64,000 nt of DNA from an uncultured Pelagibacteraceae bacterium (GCA_902515485.1 CABXUR010000001.1:1-64000); one strand, 5' to 3'; counted from the first letter of the stretch, positions 8,834 through 21,435 are shown. Notes: a model not told the origin generated them from the letters alone. Numbers and translations are program-made.

Positions 8834-10837
8834 TTATAATTTTATTCCAAGTGCTGTGATATCATCTCTTAAAGTAAAACCCTTTTCTGTGAGAATTTTA
8901 GTAGCATGATTAATAATTGTCTCAGGTAAAGTTGTGTTCAATTTTTTTATTTCATTTTCAAGTCCAGCTACTTCTAACTCTTTACCTTCATCAACGTATC
9001 CTTCAGTTACTCCATCGGTATAAATTAAAATAGTTTTATTAGCTATATCTATGGTAGTAGTTTTAAAGAAGGACTCATCTTTAACTGCCATTAAACCTGA
9101 TGGAGGAAGAGTTGATTTGACATATTCAAATTTAAAGTTTTCATCTAAAACCATCATAGGCTCATGGCCCATATTAATAAATTCCATCACTTTCTTCTCA
9201 ATATTTATTCTTCCTAAAATTGCAGTGATAAACATTGATTGGTAAGAAGAGTCTTTTACCTGGTTATTTATATACAAAGCTGTCTTTGAAACTGAAGCAT
9301 TCATTTTTGTAAGTGATCTAAAAACAGCAGCAGCATTTGCCATTAATATTCCAGCTTTAATTCCTTTTCCTGTGACATCGCCTAAAATGAAATAAATTTC
9401 ATTATCATTAACTTGGTAATAATCATAATAATCACCAGACACATCTTTTGCAGGTGTATTTTTTGCAAATATATATTGTTCAATTTTTTTATTTTTTGGA
9501 AATAGTTTTTTTTGAACCTCTCCTGCAATTTCTCGTTCTTTTTTTAAAATAGATTGTTTTTTATCATTTTCTATAGCGATAATATTTTCCTCTATATATC
9601 TAAAATATAAGGAAGCCATAAAAATCACTGTTCCTGTGATTGTTGAAAATAAAGAGTCTAAATAAAAATTAAATTGATAAATAATAATGCTTGTTAAATT
9701 TATTAGAAATACTGATCCAATAAAAAAGATAATACTAAACTTTGGTTTTATTTTTATTGGAATAAAAATTAAAAAAATAATTAATAGAATAAAAATTATA
9801 TTTTCTGCTATTTGAGTATAAAAATTTTTAATAATACTTTCATTATTTAAAATATTATCAATAATATGAGCATGTATCTGAACACCTGGAACTACTTTGC
9901 CATTTGCAGTTTTAACAATATCAAATAGTGCTTGAGCAGAAGATCCTATTAAAATTATCTTATTTTCAATTCTTTTTTTATCAAAATCATTATTGATGAC
10001 GTCTATTGCTGAAATATAATTTTCTTTATCAAAATCTTTAAACTTAATGTTAATAACTCCATTTTGATCGCTTGGAATGATATTTTTTCTGGTTTTTATA
10101 AGTTCAATCCCATAATCACCAGTTTTAACTAATAAATTTTTTTGTTTTGTTGCAACCCTTATTGTTTCTAACGCAATTGACGGCCATATAGAATTATCAA
10201 TATTATATAAAACAGGCATTTTTCTTATAATTCCATCAATGCTTGGTATTAGTGAAATTGAGCCTATTCCACTAGCTGCATTATTAATATCTTCTAATGA
10301 AGTAATCTTATTTTTATATTTATAAATATAGTTTCTAGGATCACCGCCTTTAGCAAGAACTCTTAGTTTTGGTTTCGAGTTATTTTTTATGTAACTATCA
10401 TTAGGCTCTCCAAGTATAGGTAAAATCACCTTTGATTGTGCAAGACTACTAATAAAAATTTGATTCGTATTAGGCACTTCCACATTTATTAACTCTTCTG
10501 TTTCCTTTTGAAGTTGAATAAGTAAATCTTTTGGATTTTGTTTATCTTCTTCACTAAAAACAATATCAAAAGCTATAACAGATGGATTATACTGGTTTAA
10601 ATTATTCAAAATTTTTGAATAGATATCTCTTCGCCATGGAAATTGACCAATTTTAGCAATACTTTTTTCGTCAATATCTACAATAGTTACATCTGTAACT
10701 TTACCTCTGTTAAAAATTTTTTGAAAAAAATCATAATTAATAAATGAAATTTTTTGTATAATATGAGGATTTATAACTTTTAAAGTTATGAAAAAAATTA
10801 ATAAAAAACCTAGAGAAATTATTTTTTTATTTTTCAT
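8834..10837 (-). CDS. CHASE2-domain membrane sensor with SpoIIE-type protein phosphatase domain
   Basis: A one-piece signalling protein of 667 residues. An N-terminal membrane helix is followed by an extracytoplasmic CHASE2 domain (VDIDEKSIAKIGQFPWRR; AFDIVFSE; IIGSSAQAL-type C-terminal part), then three hydrophobic helices, a short coiled linker and a PP2C/SpoIIE serine phosphatase. Metal-site motifs are present: VSGDYYD, LGDVTGKG, YTDGVTEG and RDDITALG. Such phosphatases usually dephosphorylate STAS-domain anti-sigma antagonists. I chose the ATG at 10837 because it overlaps the pilD stop as ATGA and directly precedes the first membrane helix (MKNKKIISLG); an upstream in-frame ATG at 10888 would add 17 residues inside pilD. 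No anti-sigma kinase or STAS partner is encoded in the window. Confidence 0.88.
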   Translation of the reverse strand: MKNKKIISLGFLLIFFITLKVINPHIIQKISFINYDFFQKIFNRGKVTDVTIVDIDEKSIAKIGQFPWRRDIYSKILNNLNQYNPSVIAFDIVFSEEDKQNPKDLLIQLQKETEELINVEVPNTNQIFISSLAQSKVILPILGEPNDSYIKNNSKPKLRVLAKGGDPRNYIYKYKNKITSLEDINNAASGIGSISLIPSIDGIIRKMPVLYNIDNSIWPSIALETIRVATKQKNLLVKTGDYGIELIKTRKNIIPSDQNGVINIKFKDFDKENYISAIDVINNDFDKKRIENKIILIGSSAQALFDIVKTANGKVVPGVQIHAHIIDNILNNESIIKNFYTQIAENIIFILLIIFLIFIPIKIKPKFSIIFFIGSVFLINLTSIIIYQFNFYLDSLFSTITGTVIFMASLYFRYIEENIIAIENDKKQSILKKEREIAGEVQKKLFPKNKKIEQYIFAKNTPAKDVSGDYYDYYQVNDNEIYFILGDVTGKGIKAGILMANAAAVFRSLTKMNASVSKTALYINNQVKDSSYQSMFITAILGRINIEKKVMEFINMGHEPMMVLDENFKFEYVKSTLPPSGLMAVKDESFFKTTTIDIANKTILIYTDGVTEGYVDEGKELEVAGLENEIKKLNTTLPETIINHATKILTEKGFTLRDDITALGIKL

Positions 10838-11598
10838 CCAAATAATAAGTTTTTGTACTGATCTATAAATATCACATATAAGATACAACCAAAAACAATA
10901 TATGGTCCAAAAGGTATTTGTGATGAAAATTTCCTGGTTTTGTTTAATAAACTTGGAACCACTGAAATTAGAGCAACAATAGATGAGCTAAATATTACAA
11001 ATGGTATTGCTATCCAACCAAACCAAAAACCAATTACTGCTAATAACTTTGCATCACCTAAGCCCATACCTTCTTTATTTTTAACTTGTTTATAAAAAAA
11101 TATAATTGACCATATAATTATATAACCAAATACTCCTCCTATTAAAGAATTAATATAGTTTGGAAATATAGAATTTAAATTTGGATCAAATGATTTTATA
11201 AACCCTAAAATCATTAAAGGAAAAGTTAAAACATTGGGAATGATGTAATGTTTTAAATCTATAAAAAAAATTATTAAAAAAATTAATGCTAATATCATCA
11301 ATAATATAGAAGTAATTGAAATTCCAAATAATAAAAAAATGACAAAAAATGATAAAGTATTAACAAATTCTACAACTAGATATTTAAGTGAAATACTATT
11401 TTTACACTTTCTACATTTACCAGCGATTATCAAGTACGAAAGAATTGGAATATTATCATACCAAGCAATTTTTTTTTTACATTTTGGACAATAAGATCTG
11501 CCCCCTACTATACTTTTTTCTAAAGGTAAGCGATAAATACAAACATTTGCAAAACTTCCAAAAAGAGATCCGATTAAGATAATTAGAAAAATATCCAC
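10834..11598 (-). CDS. pilD: Prepilin peptidase / N-methyltransferase
   Basis: Membrane-bound aspartic protease that cleaves the leader of type IV prepilins and methylates the new N-terminus. 254 residues, about the family length. The N-terminal domain has the two zinc-type cysteine pairs (YCPKCKKK and CRKCKNS), and the peptidase A24 part has the two catalytic aspartates (FIDLKHYIIPN and GLGDAKLL). About eight membrane helices. The start is GTG; no ATG fits the conserved N-terminus. It overlaps the downstream CHASE2 phosphatase by four bases. Together with the pilin-like fragment and PilY1 this supports a type IV pilus locus. Confidence 0.92.
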   Translation of the reverse strand: MDIFLIILIGSLFGSFANVCIYRLPLEKSIVGGRSYCPKCKKKIAWYDNIPILSYLIIAGKCRKCKNSISLKYLVVEFVNTLSFFVIFLLFGISITSILLMILALIFLIIFFIDLKHYIIPNVLTFPLMILGFIKSFDPNLNSIFPNYINSLIGGVFGYIIIWSIIFFYKQVKNKEGMGLGDAKLLAVIGFWFGWIAIPFVIFSSSIVALISVVPSLLNKTRKFSSQIPFGPYIVFGCILYVIFIDQYKNLLFG

Positions 11599-11775
11599 AA
11601 ATAAATTAAGTTTAAATTATATTTTAAAATACCCTGCAAATTCAGCAAATCCATTGATTAATAATTGGACCACTAATACTGCGTCATGTAAATGTACATA
11701 TAAATTTGGGGTATATAGTATGATTTCCATATTTGATAAATTTAGCAAAAAAGAGTTAAAATACTAGATAATAAA

Positions 11776-13068
11776 ATGATATTTTTTAATACAAAAAAAA
11801 CAGTTGATAAAGAGCCTGAGAAAAAATCTCAAGAGAACATAGATCTTCAAATAATAAATAAAATGAATCAAGAGTTTGCGGTTTCTCTTGATTTGAATGA
11901 AACATTAAAAACTGCTTTAGAGCTAATTATTGTAAGACTAAACGCACAAGCAGCAAATATTTTTATGATTAATGATAAGAAAAAAAAATTTGAATGTATT
12001 GCTTCTTTGCACCAAGATTATTTAGAGGATTACGAACTAGATTTAAAAGATGGTGTTATGGGTAAAGCTGTTGAGCTTAGAAAATGTATAAGAGTTGGTG
12101 ATGTTAGAAAAGATGTTAGAGAAATTGCTGAATTTTATTTTGACCTAGATAATAAAACAAATTTTACAACTTTTTCAGTGTTATGTGCGCCCTTAATTGC
12201 TGCAAACGAATGTATTGGGGTAATTCATTGTTTAAATAAAAAAACAAATGATAAGTTATTTATTGAAGATGATCGTAAACTCTTAGAGTTATTATCAACA
12301 CCTGCTGCTCTAGCAATCAGAAATGCTAAAATGGCAAAAGATATGGTCGAACAAAATAAAATGCAAAAAGAAGTTGAGATTGTTGGTGAAATCCAAAAAT
12401 CACTTTTATCTTCAAACAAAGAAGAGCCCTTTCCATTAGCTGGAATAAATATACCTGCAAAAGTTGTATCTGGAGATTTTTATAATTTTAATGATTTGGG
12501 TGATGGAAAGTATGGTTTTGGTGTGGCAGATGTATCTGGTAAAGGAATAAAATCTTCTTTATTAATGTCAAAAGCTTCAAGTTTATATAGCTGCTTAAGT
12601 AAAACAAATTTTTCACCAGGAAATTTACTTACTCAATTAAATAATGAAATATGTGAAACAATATCTAGAGGTATGTTTGTAACTATGTTAATTGGAATTT
12701 ATGACAGTAATTCTAACGAACTATTGCTGGCTAATGCAGGACATGAACCACCAATTATAATGGATAAAGATAATAATTTTTCAAATTTTGAAGAGGCAGG
12801 TCCACCTTTAGGAATTGTTAAAAAAACTGAATATAAAGAATATAAATTAAATTTTGAAAATAGCTCAATGTATATTTTTACTGACGGTATTACAGAAATA
12901 AAGAATCCTGAAGGTAATGAATTGGGATCAAAAGGGTTTCAAAATTATATTACTAGATTTAAGGACAAACCAAATAATGAAAGATTAAAATTAATCATTG
13001 ATAAAGTTTTAGACTCAAAATATATCCAAAAAGACGATTTAACAATTGTTGCCTTGGACTCTAAATAG
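11776..13068 (+). CDS. GAF-domain SpoIIE-type protein phosphatase (RsbU-like)
   Basis: 430-residue soluble signalling protein. Residues about 25-190 form a GAF domain (LNETLKTALELIIVRL; CAPLIAANECIGVIHCLNKK), followed by a helical linker and a PP2C/SpoIIE phosphatase with its metal-site motifs (VVSGDFY, VADVSGKGIKSS, FTDGITEI, KDDLTIVAL). It should dephosphorylate a partner protein, typically a STAS anti-anti-sigma factor, in response to a ligand or redox signal sensed by GAF. It is divergent from pilD across 177 bases in which I find no confident promoter, only a 15-codon reading frame just upstream. It ends two bases from the convergent dehydrogenase gene. Confidence 0.88.
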   Translation: MIFFNTKKTVDKEPEKKSQENIDLQIINKMNQEFAVSLDLNETLKTALELIIVRLNAQAANIFMINDKKKKFECIASLHQDYLEDYELDLKDGVMGKAVELRKCIRVGDVRKDVREIAEFYFDLDNKTNFTTFSVLCAPLIAANECIGVIHCLNKKTNDKLFIEDDRKLLELLSTPAALAIRNAKMAKDMVEQNKMQKEVEIVGEIQKSLLSSNKEEPFPLAGINIPAKVVSGDFYNFNDLGDGKYGFGVADVSGKGIKSSLLMSKASSLYSCLSKTNFSPGNLLTQLNNEICETISRGMFVTMLIGIYDSNSNELLLANAGHEPPIIMDKDNNFSNFEEAGPPLGIVKKTEYKEYKLNFENSSMYIFTDGITEIKNPEGNELGSKGFQNYITRFKDKPNNERLKLIIDKVLDSKYIQKDDLTIVALDSK

Positions 13069-13070
13069 TT

Positions 13071-14312
13071 TTAAGAAAATCTTAATGAACTATATGGTTT
13101 AAGATCCAAATTAGTATTTTCACTTGCTATCATTCCAGAAACAATTTTCCCCGAAATAGCCCCCAAAGTCCAACCAAGATGATGATGTCCAAAACAATAA
13201 AAAATATTTTTATAATTTTTTGAAGGTCCCATTACTGGAAGAAAGTCTGGTAAAGATGGTCTAAAACCTAGCCATTCATCTTCATGTTCTGGTAGATCAC
13301 CTAACATATACTTAGCATTATCAATCAAATTTTTTATTCTAGATTTTGATAATGGATTTTCTAAACCTCCAAATTCAACTGTTCCAACCACTCTTAAACC
13401 CTGTTCCATTGGTGTAATTCCAAATCCACGGTTAGAAAATATAACTGGTCTTTGTAATAAATGATCACAATTTTTAAAATGAACGTGGTAACCTCTTTCA
13501 GTATCAAGAGGTATTTTTTCACCAATATTATCAGTTAATTTTTTTGAAAAAGCTCCACAAGCAATTATACATTTATCAAATATAAAACTTTGATTTTCAG
13601 TTTTTAAAACAGGTTTTTCTTCATCAAAATTAATATCTTGAACATTTACTTTATTAAATTTTCCACCTTTTTTAATAAATAAATCAAAAAGTTTCAAAAG
13701 AATTTTTTTAGGATTTCTAGCATGTCTTGCATAAGGATAATAAACACCTGCGTGGTAGATAGGCTTTATATGTGGTTCTAGATCATGAATTTCAGATTTA
13801 TTAACTAGTTGTTGCTTTACTCCTAATTCGTCTCTAACTCTAATCTCTAATTCTCTACTCTTTAGATCTTTATCATTCCAGATATAAAGAATACCCTTGT
13901 TTTCAACTAAACCTTCTAATTCAATCTCATCAAACAACTCATCATAAGCTGGTAATGCTAAATCTAAAATTTGATGCATATTTTTTGCTGTATGCTTCAT
14001 ATTTTTTTCTGTTGAATTCATAATAAATTTTAAAAACCATGGGATCATTTTTGGCACATAATTCCATTTTAAAGCGAGAGGACCTGTTGAGCTAAAGAGC
14101 ATTGCTGGAATATCAGCTAAAACATCAGGTCTATTTAAAGGAACAGAGGCATAAGGTGAAAAATGACCTGCATTGCCATAAGATGCAGCTTGAGCCCCAG
14201 GATTATCCCGATCAAATATAGTTACGTCAAATCCTCTTTTTTGTAAAAACAAAGCATTAGATACACCTTGAATACCGGCACCAATTATTCCAACTTTAAT
14301 ATTACTATTCAC
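13071..14312 (-). CDS. dadA: FAD-dependent D-amino acid dehydrogenase (DadA-type)
   Basis: 413 residues, the usual length. The N-terminus has the Rossmann FAD motif (VGIIGAGIQGVSNALFL) with the acidic residue that ends the second strand (IFDRDNPGAQAASYGNAG), and the C-terminal part has the second FAD-contacting region (FYCFGHHHLGWTLG) and SLPDFLPVMGPS typical of DadA. The family oxidises D-amino acids to keto acids and passes electrons to the respiratory chain. Related oxidases (sarcosine- or glycine-type) share the fold, so the substrate is not certain. Start is GTG. It lies downstream of rodA on the same strand after 58 bases. Confidence 0.8.
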   Translation of the reverse strand: MNSNIKVGIIGAGIQGVSNALFLQKRGFDVTIFDRDNPGAQAASYGNAGHFSPYASVPLNRPDVLADIPAMLFSSTGPLALKWNYVPKMIPWFLKFIMNSTEKNMKHTAKNMHQILDLALPAYDELFDEIELEGLVENKGILYIWNDKDLKSRELEIRVRDELGVKQQLVNKSEIHDLEPHIKPIYHAGVYYPYARHARNPKKILLKLFDLFIKKGGKFNKVNVQDINFDEEKPVLKTENQSFIFDKCIIACGAFSKKLTDNIGEKIPLDTERGYHVHFKNCDHLLQRPVIFSNRGFGITPMEQGLRVVGTVEFGGLENPLSKSRIKNLIDNAKYMLGDLPEHEDEWLGFRPSLPDFLPVMGPSKNYKNIFYCFGHHHLGWTLGAISGKIVSGMIASENTNLDLKPYSSLRFS

Positions 14313-14370
14313 TAGTGATCTTATAATTAAATATTAAAGATTTAATAGTGACATTTTTTACTCAGTTATA

Positions 14371-15495
14371 TTATGCAATAATTTGTTTCCTGTGGATTTT
14401 TGCGCTAAGTACAATTCCAAAACCAATCATTGTTGCTAACATAGATGAGCCGCCATATGACAAAATAGGTAATGGAGATCCAACAATAGGTAACAACCCT
14501 AATACCATTGATAAGTTAACTGTAATATAAATAAATATTGCAAATGCAAAACCAAAACAAAATAATTTTGCAAAACTACTTCGTGACAGTACGCCTATTC
14601 TAATTATTCTTATGATAATAATTGAGTATAATAATAAAAGTCCTATTGAACCAATAAAGCCAAATTCTTCTGAAAATAAAGTAAAAATGAAATCAGTATG
14701 CTTTTCAGGAAGAAAATCTAAATAACTTTGTGTCCCTTGCAAGAAACCTTTGCCTGAAAAACCTCCAGATCCAATAGCAATTTTTGATTGTATAATTTGA
14801 TAACCTGCTCCCAAGGGATCCCTATCTGGATCTAAAAAGGTTAAAATTCTTAATTTTTGATATGGTTGAAGGTACGAAATAATAAAAGGTAATGAAATCA
14901 AAAAAGTTATTAATGATACAAAAAAATATTTTATCTTAACTCCTCCAAGCCATAATATGATTAGACCACTGCAAGCAATTAATACTGAAGTTCCTAAATC
15001 TGGTTGTGATAAGACCAAAATGATAGGGATGATTATTATGGTAAGAGCAAATGAAATGCCAATTAATGAATTTACTTTTTCGATATTTATTCGATGATAA
15101 TATTTTGCAAGACATAGAATTACTGCAATTTTCATCAACTCTGATGGCTGTAGTACTAAAAAGTATAAATTTATCCATCTTTGGGAGCCTGATACCTTTA
15201 TGCCATAAAAGGATACCCAAATTAATAATAGGATTGTAGCAACATATAAAAAATATGAACTGACATGCCAAAGTTTAATATTAAAAAAAGAAATAACTAA
15301 CATCAAAACAAAAAATACAGATAATTTAATTAAATGGCTTTTGGTATGAAAAAGAAATTCACCACCATCGGTAGAATACATTACGAATAAACTAACTACT
15401 GATAAAATAAGGATACAAAATATTAAAATATAATCTAAATTTTTTACCTTTTGAAAAAAATTTTGATCTGAATTTAATCGGGTATGTTGAAACAT
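14371..15495 (-). CDS. rodA: Rod-shape peptidoglycan polymerase RodA
   Basis: 374-residue SEDS-family glycosyltransferase that polymerises lipid II together with PBP2. About ten membrane helices; SEDS motifs are visible: VSGSQRWINL, LQPSELMKIA, SQPDLGTSV, LTFLDPDRDPLGAGYQ, LPEKHTDFIF and LPILSYGGSSM. It follows mrdA with no gap (stop and start adjacent), giving the classical mre-mrd order. RodA is distinguished from FtsW by this partnership. Confidence 0.95.
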   Translation of the reverse strand: MFQHTRLNSDQNFFQKVKNLDYILIFCILILSVVSLFVMYSTDGGEFLFHTKSHLIKLSVFFVLMLVISFFNIKLWHVSSYFLYVATILLLIWVSFYGIKVSGSQRWINLYFLVLQPSELMKIAVILCLAKYYHRINIEKVNSLIGISFALTIIIIPIILVLSQPDLGTSVLIACSGLIILWLGGVKIKYFFVSLITFLISLPFIISYLQPYQKLRILTFLDPDRDPLGAGYQIIQSKIAIGSGGFSGKGFLQGTQSYLDFLPEKHTDFIFTLFSEEFGFIGSIGLLLLYSIIIIRIIRIGVLSRSSFAKLFCFGFAFAIFIYITVNLSMVLGLLPIVGSPLPILSYGGSSMLATMIGFGIVLSAKIHRKQIIA

Positions 15496-17400
15496 TTAAA
15501 TATTAAACTCCTTATAATTTGGAATTTTTTTTCTATACTGATGTCGATCAACTATTAATTTAAATAATTTAGTTGCCATAGGAGCTGCAGCTGAACTACC
15601 TGAGCCACCATGTTCTACGATAATACTTAGAGAATATCTTGGGTTTTTATAAGGACCAAATGCAATATATAATGCATGATCTCTTTCTTCATAGGGAATT
15701 TGGAAAGTTTTTAAATCAAGTTCTCGTTCTCTTTTACTAATTCGTTTAACTTGTGCTGTACCTGTTTTTCCAGCAAATTGATACTTAGGATCGTCTATTC
15801 TTGATTTGTAAGAGGTTCCATATAATTCATTGGTAGAACTAAACATAGCTTCTTTAATAATTTTAATATTTTTTGAATCATCATATAGTGGAATGTTAAA
15901 TTCATTTAAACTAGTGGTTTGCATTGCTTTTTTTATTTGTTCTGATGTTAGTTGATTATCATCAGTCAAAATTTTAGGTTTAATTTTATAACCACCATTT
16001 GCTATTTGTGCTGTCATCAAACAAAGTTGTATAGGTGTTGTTTGAGTATACCCTTGACCAATACCTGTAATTAAAGTTTCACCCAATACCCAACCTTTAC
16101 CAAGCTCATTTATTTTCCACTTAGTATCAGGGAATTGACCTGCTTTTTCATTTTCAAAATATTCACCCAGAACTTTTTTTCCTAAACCAAATCTTTCAGC
16201 AGTCACTTTCAATTTATCTACGCCAAGTTTTCTTGCAATTTCATAAAAATAAGTGTCACACGATTGTTTCATTGCATTATTTAAACTCATCCATCCATGT
16301 CCTTTTTCTTTCCAGCAATGAAACGTTTGGCCATGAAGTTCCATTTTTCCTTTACATTGAACTTTAAAATTTGTGTCCATTATTCCATTTTCTAAAGCTG
16401 ACAAAGCAACAATAGGTTTTATTGTTGATCCAGGTGAGTAAAGTCCTGAAAGTGTCTTATTTATTAAGGGTTTAAGTGGATTATTTCTAATTAGTTGCCA
16501 CTCATCTTGACTGATACCAAATAAAAATGAATTCGGATTGTATGAAGGTGATGAATACATCGCAATTACTTCTCCAGTGAAAATATCCATCACACTAATA
16601 GACCCAGCCTTGCCATCCATTAACTCAGCACATAATTTTTGAACTTCAGTATCAAGTGTAATTCTGATTTTTGATCCTTGTTTGCCTTTTTGATATTCAA
16701 GTTGATTTATTCGTTTACCGTAAGCGTTAACTTCGTATCTCTGAATATCATTTACACCAATTAAGTCATTTTCTAGTGTTTTTTCTAATCCTAGTTTGCC
16801 AATTTTTATTCCAGGTACAAATTTTTCTTGGATAACTTCATTTTCTAAAATATCTTCTTCATTTGGTTGACTAACATAACCTAAGACATGTGTGTAGATA
16901 TCACTAAAAGGATAATCTCTAGAAATTGTCATCACTGGTTTTACGCCAACTAACTCATATAAATAATTATTTATTTTTGAGAATTCATCCCAACTTAAAT
17001 TTTCAGAAACAATTAAGCTTTCCCACGGTTTTAATTGTTTTTTTTTCTTTTTAATTTTTTCAACTCTCTTATTACTTAAATTAAGAATTACTTTTAATCT
17101 TGAAATTAAATAATTAAAGTTTTCAACTTGTTCTGGAATAACGTGCAATTGATATACTTTCAAATTACCGGCAATGATATTACCAAAATAATCAACAATA
17201 TTTCCTCGAGTTGGAGGTAACTTCCATTCTCTTATTCTATTTTTATCTGATAAGGTTAAATATTTCTTATTGTTATTAATCTGAAGTGAAAATAGTCTTG
17301 CAATTAGTCCTCCAAAAATAATCAGTTTCGCTGTACCAATTATAAACATTCTTCGATTTATAATATCTGATTTTCTTATACTAAAATTTTTATTAATCAT
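15496..17400 (-). CDS. mrdA: Penicillin-binding protein 2, elongation transpeptidase
   Basis: Class B PBP that cross-links peptidoglycan during elongation, partner of RodA. An N-terminal membrane anchor (FIIGTAKLIIFGGLIARLFSL) is followed by the PBP dimerisation domain and a transpeptidase domain with the active-site SxxK (SPGSTIKP), the second motif SCD, and KTGTAQV. The start at 17400 (MINKNFSIRKSD) overlaps mreD by eight bases; an upstream in-frame ATG at 17427 would add nine residues within mreD. Length of 634 residues fits the family. Confidence 0.94.
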   Translation of the reverse strand: MINKNFSIRKSDIINRRMFIIGTAKLIIFGGLIARLFSLQINNNKKYLTLSDKNRIREWKLPPTRGNIVDYFGNIIAGNLKVYQLHVIPEQVENFNYLISRLKVILNLSNKRVEKIKKKKKQLKPWESLIVSENLSWDEFSKINNYLYELVGVKPVMTISRDYPFSDIYTHVLGYVSQPNEEDILENEVIQEKFVPGIKIGKLGLEKTLENDLIGVNDIQRYEVNAYGKRINQLEYQKGKQGSKIRITLDTEVQKLCAELMDGKAGSISVMDIFTGEVIAMYSSPSYNPNSFLFGISQDEWQLIRNNPLKPLINKTLSGLYSPGSTIKPIVALSALENGIMDTNFKVQCKGKMELHGQTFHCWKEKGHGWMSLNNAMKQSCDTYFYEIARKLGVDKLKVTAERFGLGKKVLGEYFENEKAGQFPDTKWKINELGKGWVLGETLITGIGQGYTQTTPIQLCLMTAQIANGGYKIKPKILTDDNQLTSEQIKKAMQTTSLNEFNIPLYDDSKNIKIIKEAMFSSTNELYGTSYKSRIDDPKYQFAGKTGTAQVKRISKRERELDLKTFQIPYEERDHALYIAFGPYKNPRYSLSIIVEHGGSGSSAAAPMATKLFKLIVDRHQYRKKIPNYKEFNI

Positions 17401-17911
17401 TTTTTTGAAATTTGATTCTTCTTTCAATTCTATTAAATATAAATAAAAATAAAGGGTAAAGAATAAAAGTAAATCCTGAGTTTATAAAATATTTCATATA
17501 ATTTACCTCTAAAGAAAATATTAAGTCTAAACTCATTACTTGAATAGAATTAATTAATAGAATAGTGATCAATAAAGATAACCAGTCATTAATAAAGTTT
17601 GGAGTGAGGGTTATATTTCTTAAATAAGCTGTTACTGCACAAATTAGTAAATAACAAAAACTACTTACCCCTATAGGAATTCCTATAACAACATCATTAA
17701 TTAATCCTGCTATGAATATAGATCCGTAACTTAAGTAATAAGGATTTTTTAAAGTCCAGTAAAATATTAATATATGTGCAAAATTAAATGAAAAATATTC
17801 AATTGCTAAATAATTTAAGTCTATTTCATTTAAAACAGATAAAAATAATATTAATGTTGGAAGATAAAACATTAAAGATTTAAAAAAATTTTTTTTATTT
17901 AGAGAGGACAT
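17393..17911 (-). CDS. mreD: Rod-shape protein MreD
   Basis: 172-residue polytopic membrane protein with about five hydrophobic helices. MreD diverges strongly in sequence; the assignment relies on size, topology, the segment GLINDVVIGIPIGVSSFCYL (the conserved G..D...G.P.G motif of MreD), and position between mreC and mrdA. Its ATG overlaps the mreC stop codon by one base. It links MreB filaments to the periplasmic wall-synthesis machinery. Confidence 0.88.
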   Translation of the reverse strand: MSSLNKKNFFKSLMFYLPTLILFLSVLNEIDLNYLAIEYFSFNFAHILIFYWTLKNPYYLSYGSIFIAGLINDVVIGIPIGVSSFCYLLICAVTAYLRNITLTPNFINDWLSLLITILLINSIQVMSLDLIFSLEVNYMKYFINSGFTFILYPLFLFIFNRIERRIKFQKND

Positions 17912-18768
17912 TAATTTTTACTCTCCATTTCATAAGAAACTATTTTTACATAATCTAATTGTCTAAAATCTGAAAAAAAATTAATTTCATTTTTGTTCTC
18001 TTTTTTAGAATTATTTATTTTGCCAACAGGTAATCCTGATTTAAATAAACCTCCATAGCCAGAGGTATAAACAATTATATCTGTGTCATTCAATTCTTGA
18101 TTATATTCTTCTTTTGTAAACTCAATTACACCATAATTCTTCCCAGTTCCTGATAAAACTGCGTGAATACCAGCTGGTTCCAATAACACTGGAATTTTAC
18201 TATTTAGGTCTGAAAGAAGTAATGCTCTTGAATTTGTATAATTTACTTCAATTATTTTACCCACTAAATAACTATCATCCACGATAGCCATACCTAACTT
18301 TACATTATTTTTGGATCCTTTATTTAAAACAATTGATTTTAGGTAAGGGCTGTCTTTATCAACTAAAACTTTAGCATAGATATCTTTTGACTTAATAGTT
18401 TCATTAATTAATTCTCTAAGCCTATTATTTTCTAAAATTAAAAAATCATTGTTTAGCTTATTTTTCCTTAAATTACTTAAATCTGTTTTATTTTTGATAT
18501 AAATGTCATAAAGATTTAAATGATCTTTCAATTGAAGATTAAATTTTTTTATATAGTTTTCCGGAATAGATACAATAAATGAAGATCGATAAATAACTTC
18601 ATTAATTCCAATCTTTACATATTGAATCGGTTTGAAATTAAAACTTCCTAGTACAATTATTATTAGTGAGGAAAATATTAATGTTAATAATGAAAATTTT
18701 TGTTGATAACTTTTCTTTAAAAAAGCAGATCTAATTGCAATTACAAAATCATCTCTGCTCGAAGCCAT
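17911..18768 (-). CDS. mreC: Rod-shape protein MreC
   Basis: 285 residues. A short cytoplasmic N-terminus, one membrane helix (about 25-45), a predicted coiled coil (about 70-115, ending in ENNRLRELI) and a periplasmic double beta-barrel domain with LNKGSKNNVKLGMAIVDD and LVGKIIEVN, typical of MreC. It scaffolds PBP2 and RodA around MreB filaments. Translation is coupled to mreD by a one-base overlap; mreB lies five bases upstream. Confidence 0.94.
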   Translation of the reverse strand: MASSRDDFVIAIRSAFLKKSYQQKFSLLTLIFSSLIIIVLGSFNFKPIQYVKIGINEVIYRSSFIVSIPENYIKKFNLQLKDHLNLYDIYIKNKTDLSNLRKNKLNNDFLILENNRLRELINETIKSKDIYAKVLVDKDSPYLKSIVLNKGSKNNVKLGMAIVDDSYLVGKIIEVNYTNSRALLLSDLNSKIPVLLEPAGIHAVLSGTGKNYGVIEFTKEEYNQELNDTDIIVYTSGYGGLFKSGLPVGKINNSKKENKNEINFFSDFRQLDYVKIVSYEMESKN

Positions 18769-18773
18769 TAATC

Positions 18774-21385
<2,612 letters not shown>

Positions 21386-21407
21386 TGCTTAATTTTTTTG
21401 AAAACCC

Positions 21408-21435
21408 ATAATACAATCTATAAGAGAGATTGCAA
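21408..21435 (-). promoter_or_regulatory. Candidate sigma-70 promoter for leuA and the mre genes
   Basis: Reading the minus strand, TTGCAA (21435-21430) is followed after 16 bases by TATTAT (21413-21408). The predicted start site is about 16 bases ahead of the leuA ATG. Both boxes are close to consensus, but AT-rich sequence produces such matches by chance. Confidence 0.4.

Noticed and set aside
15496-17400. SCD instead of SxN in the second transpeptidase motif of PBP2
   Set aside because: SxD at this place is normal for PBP2, so it is not a defect.
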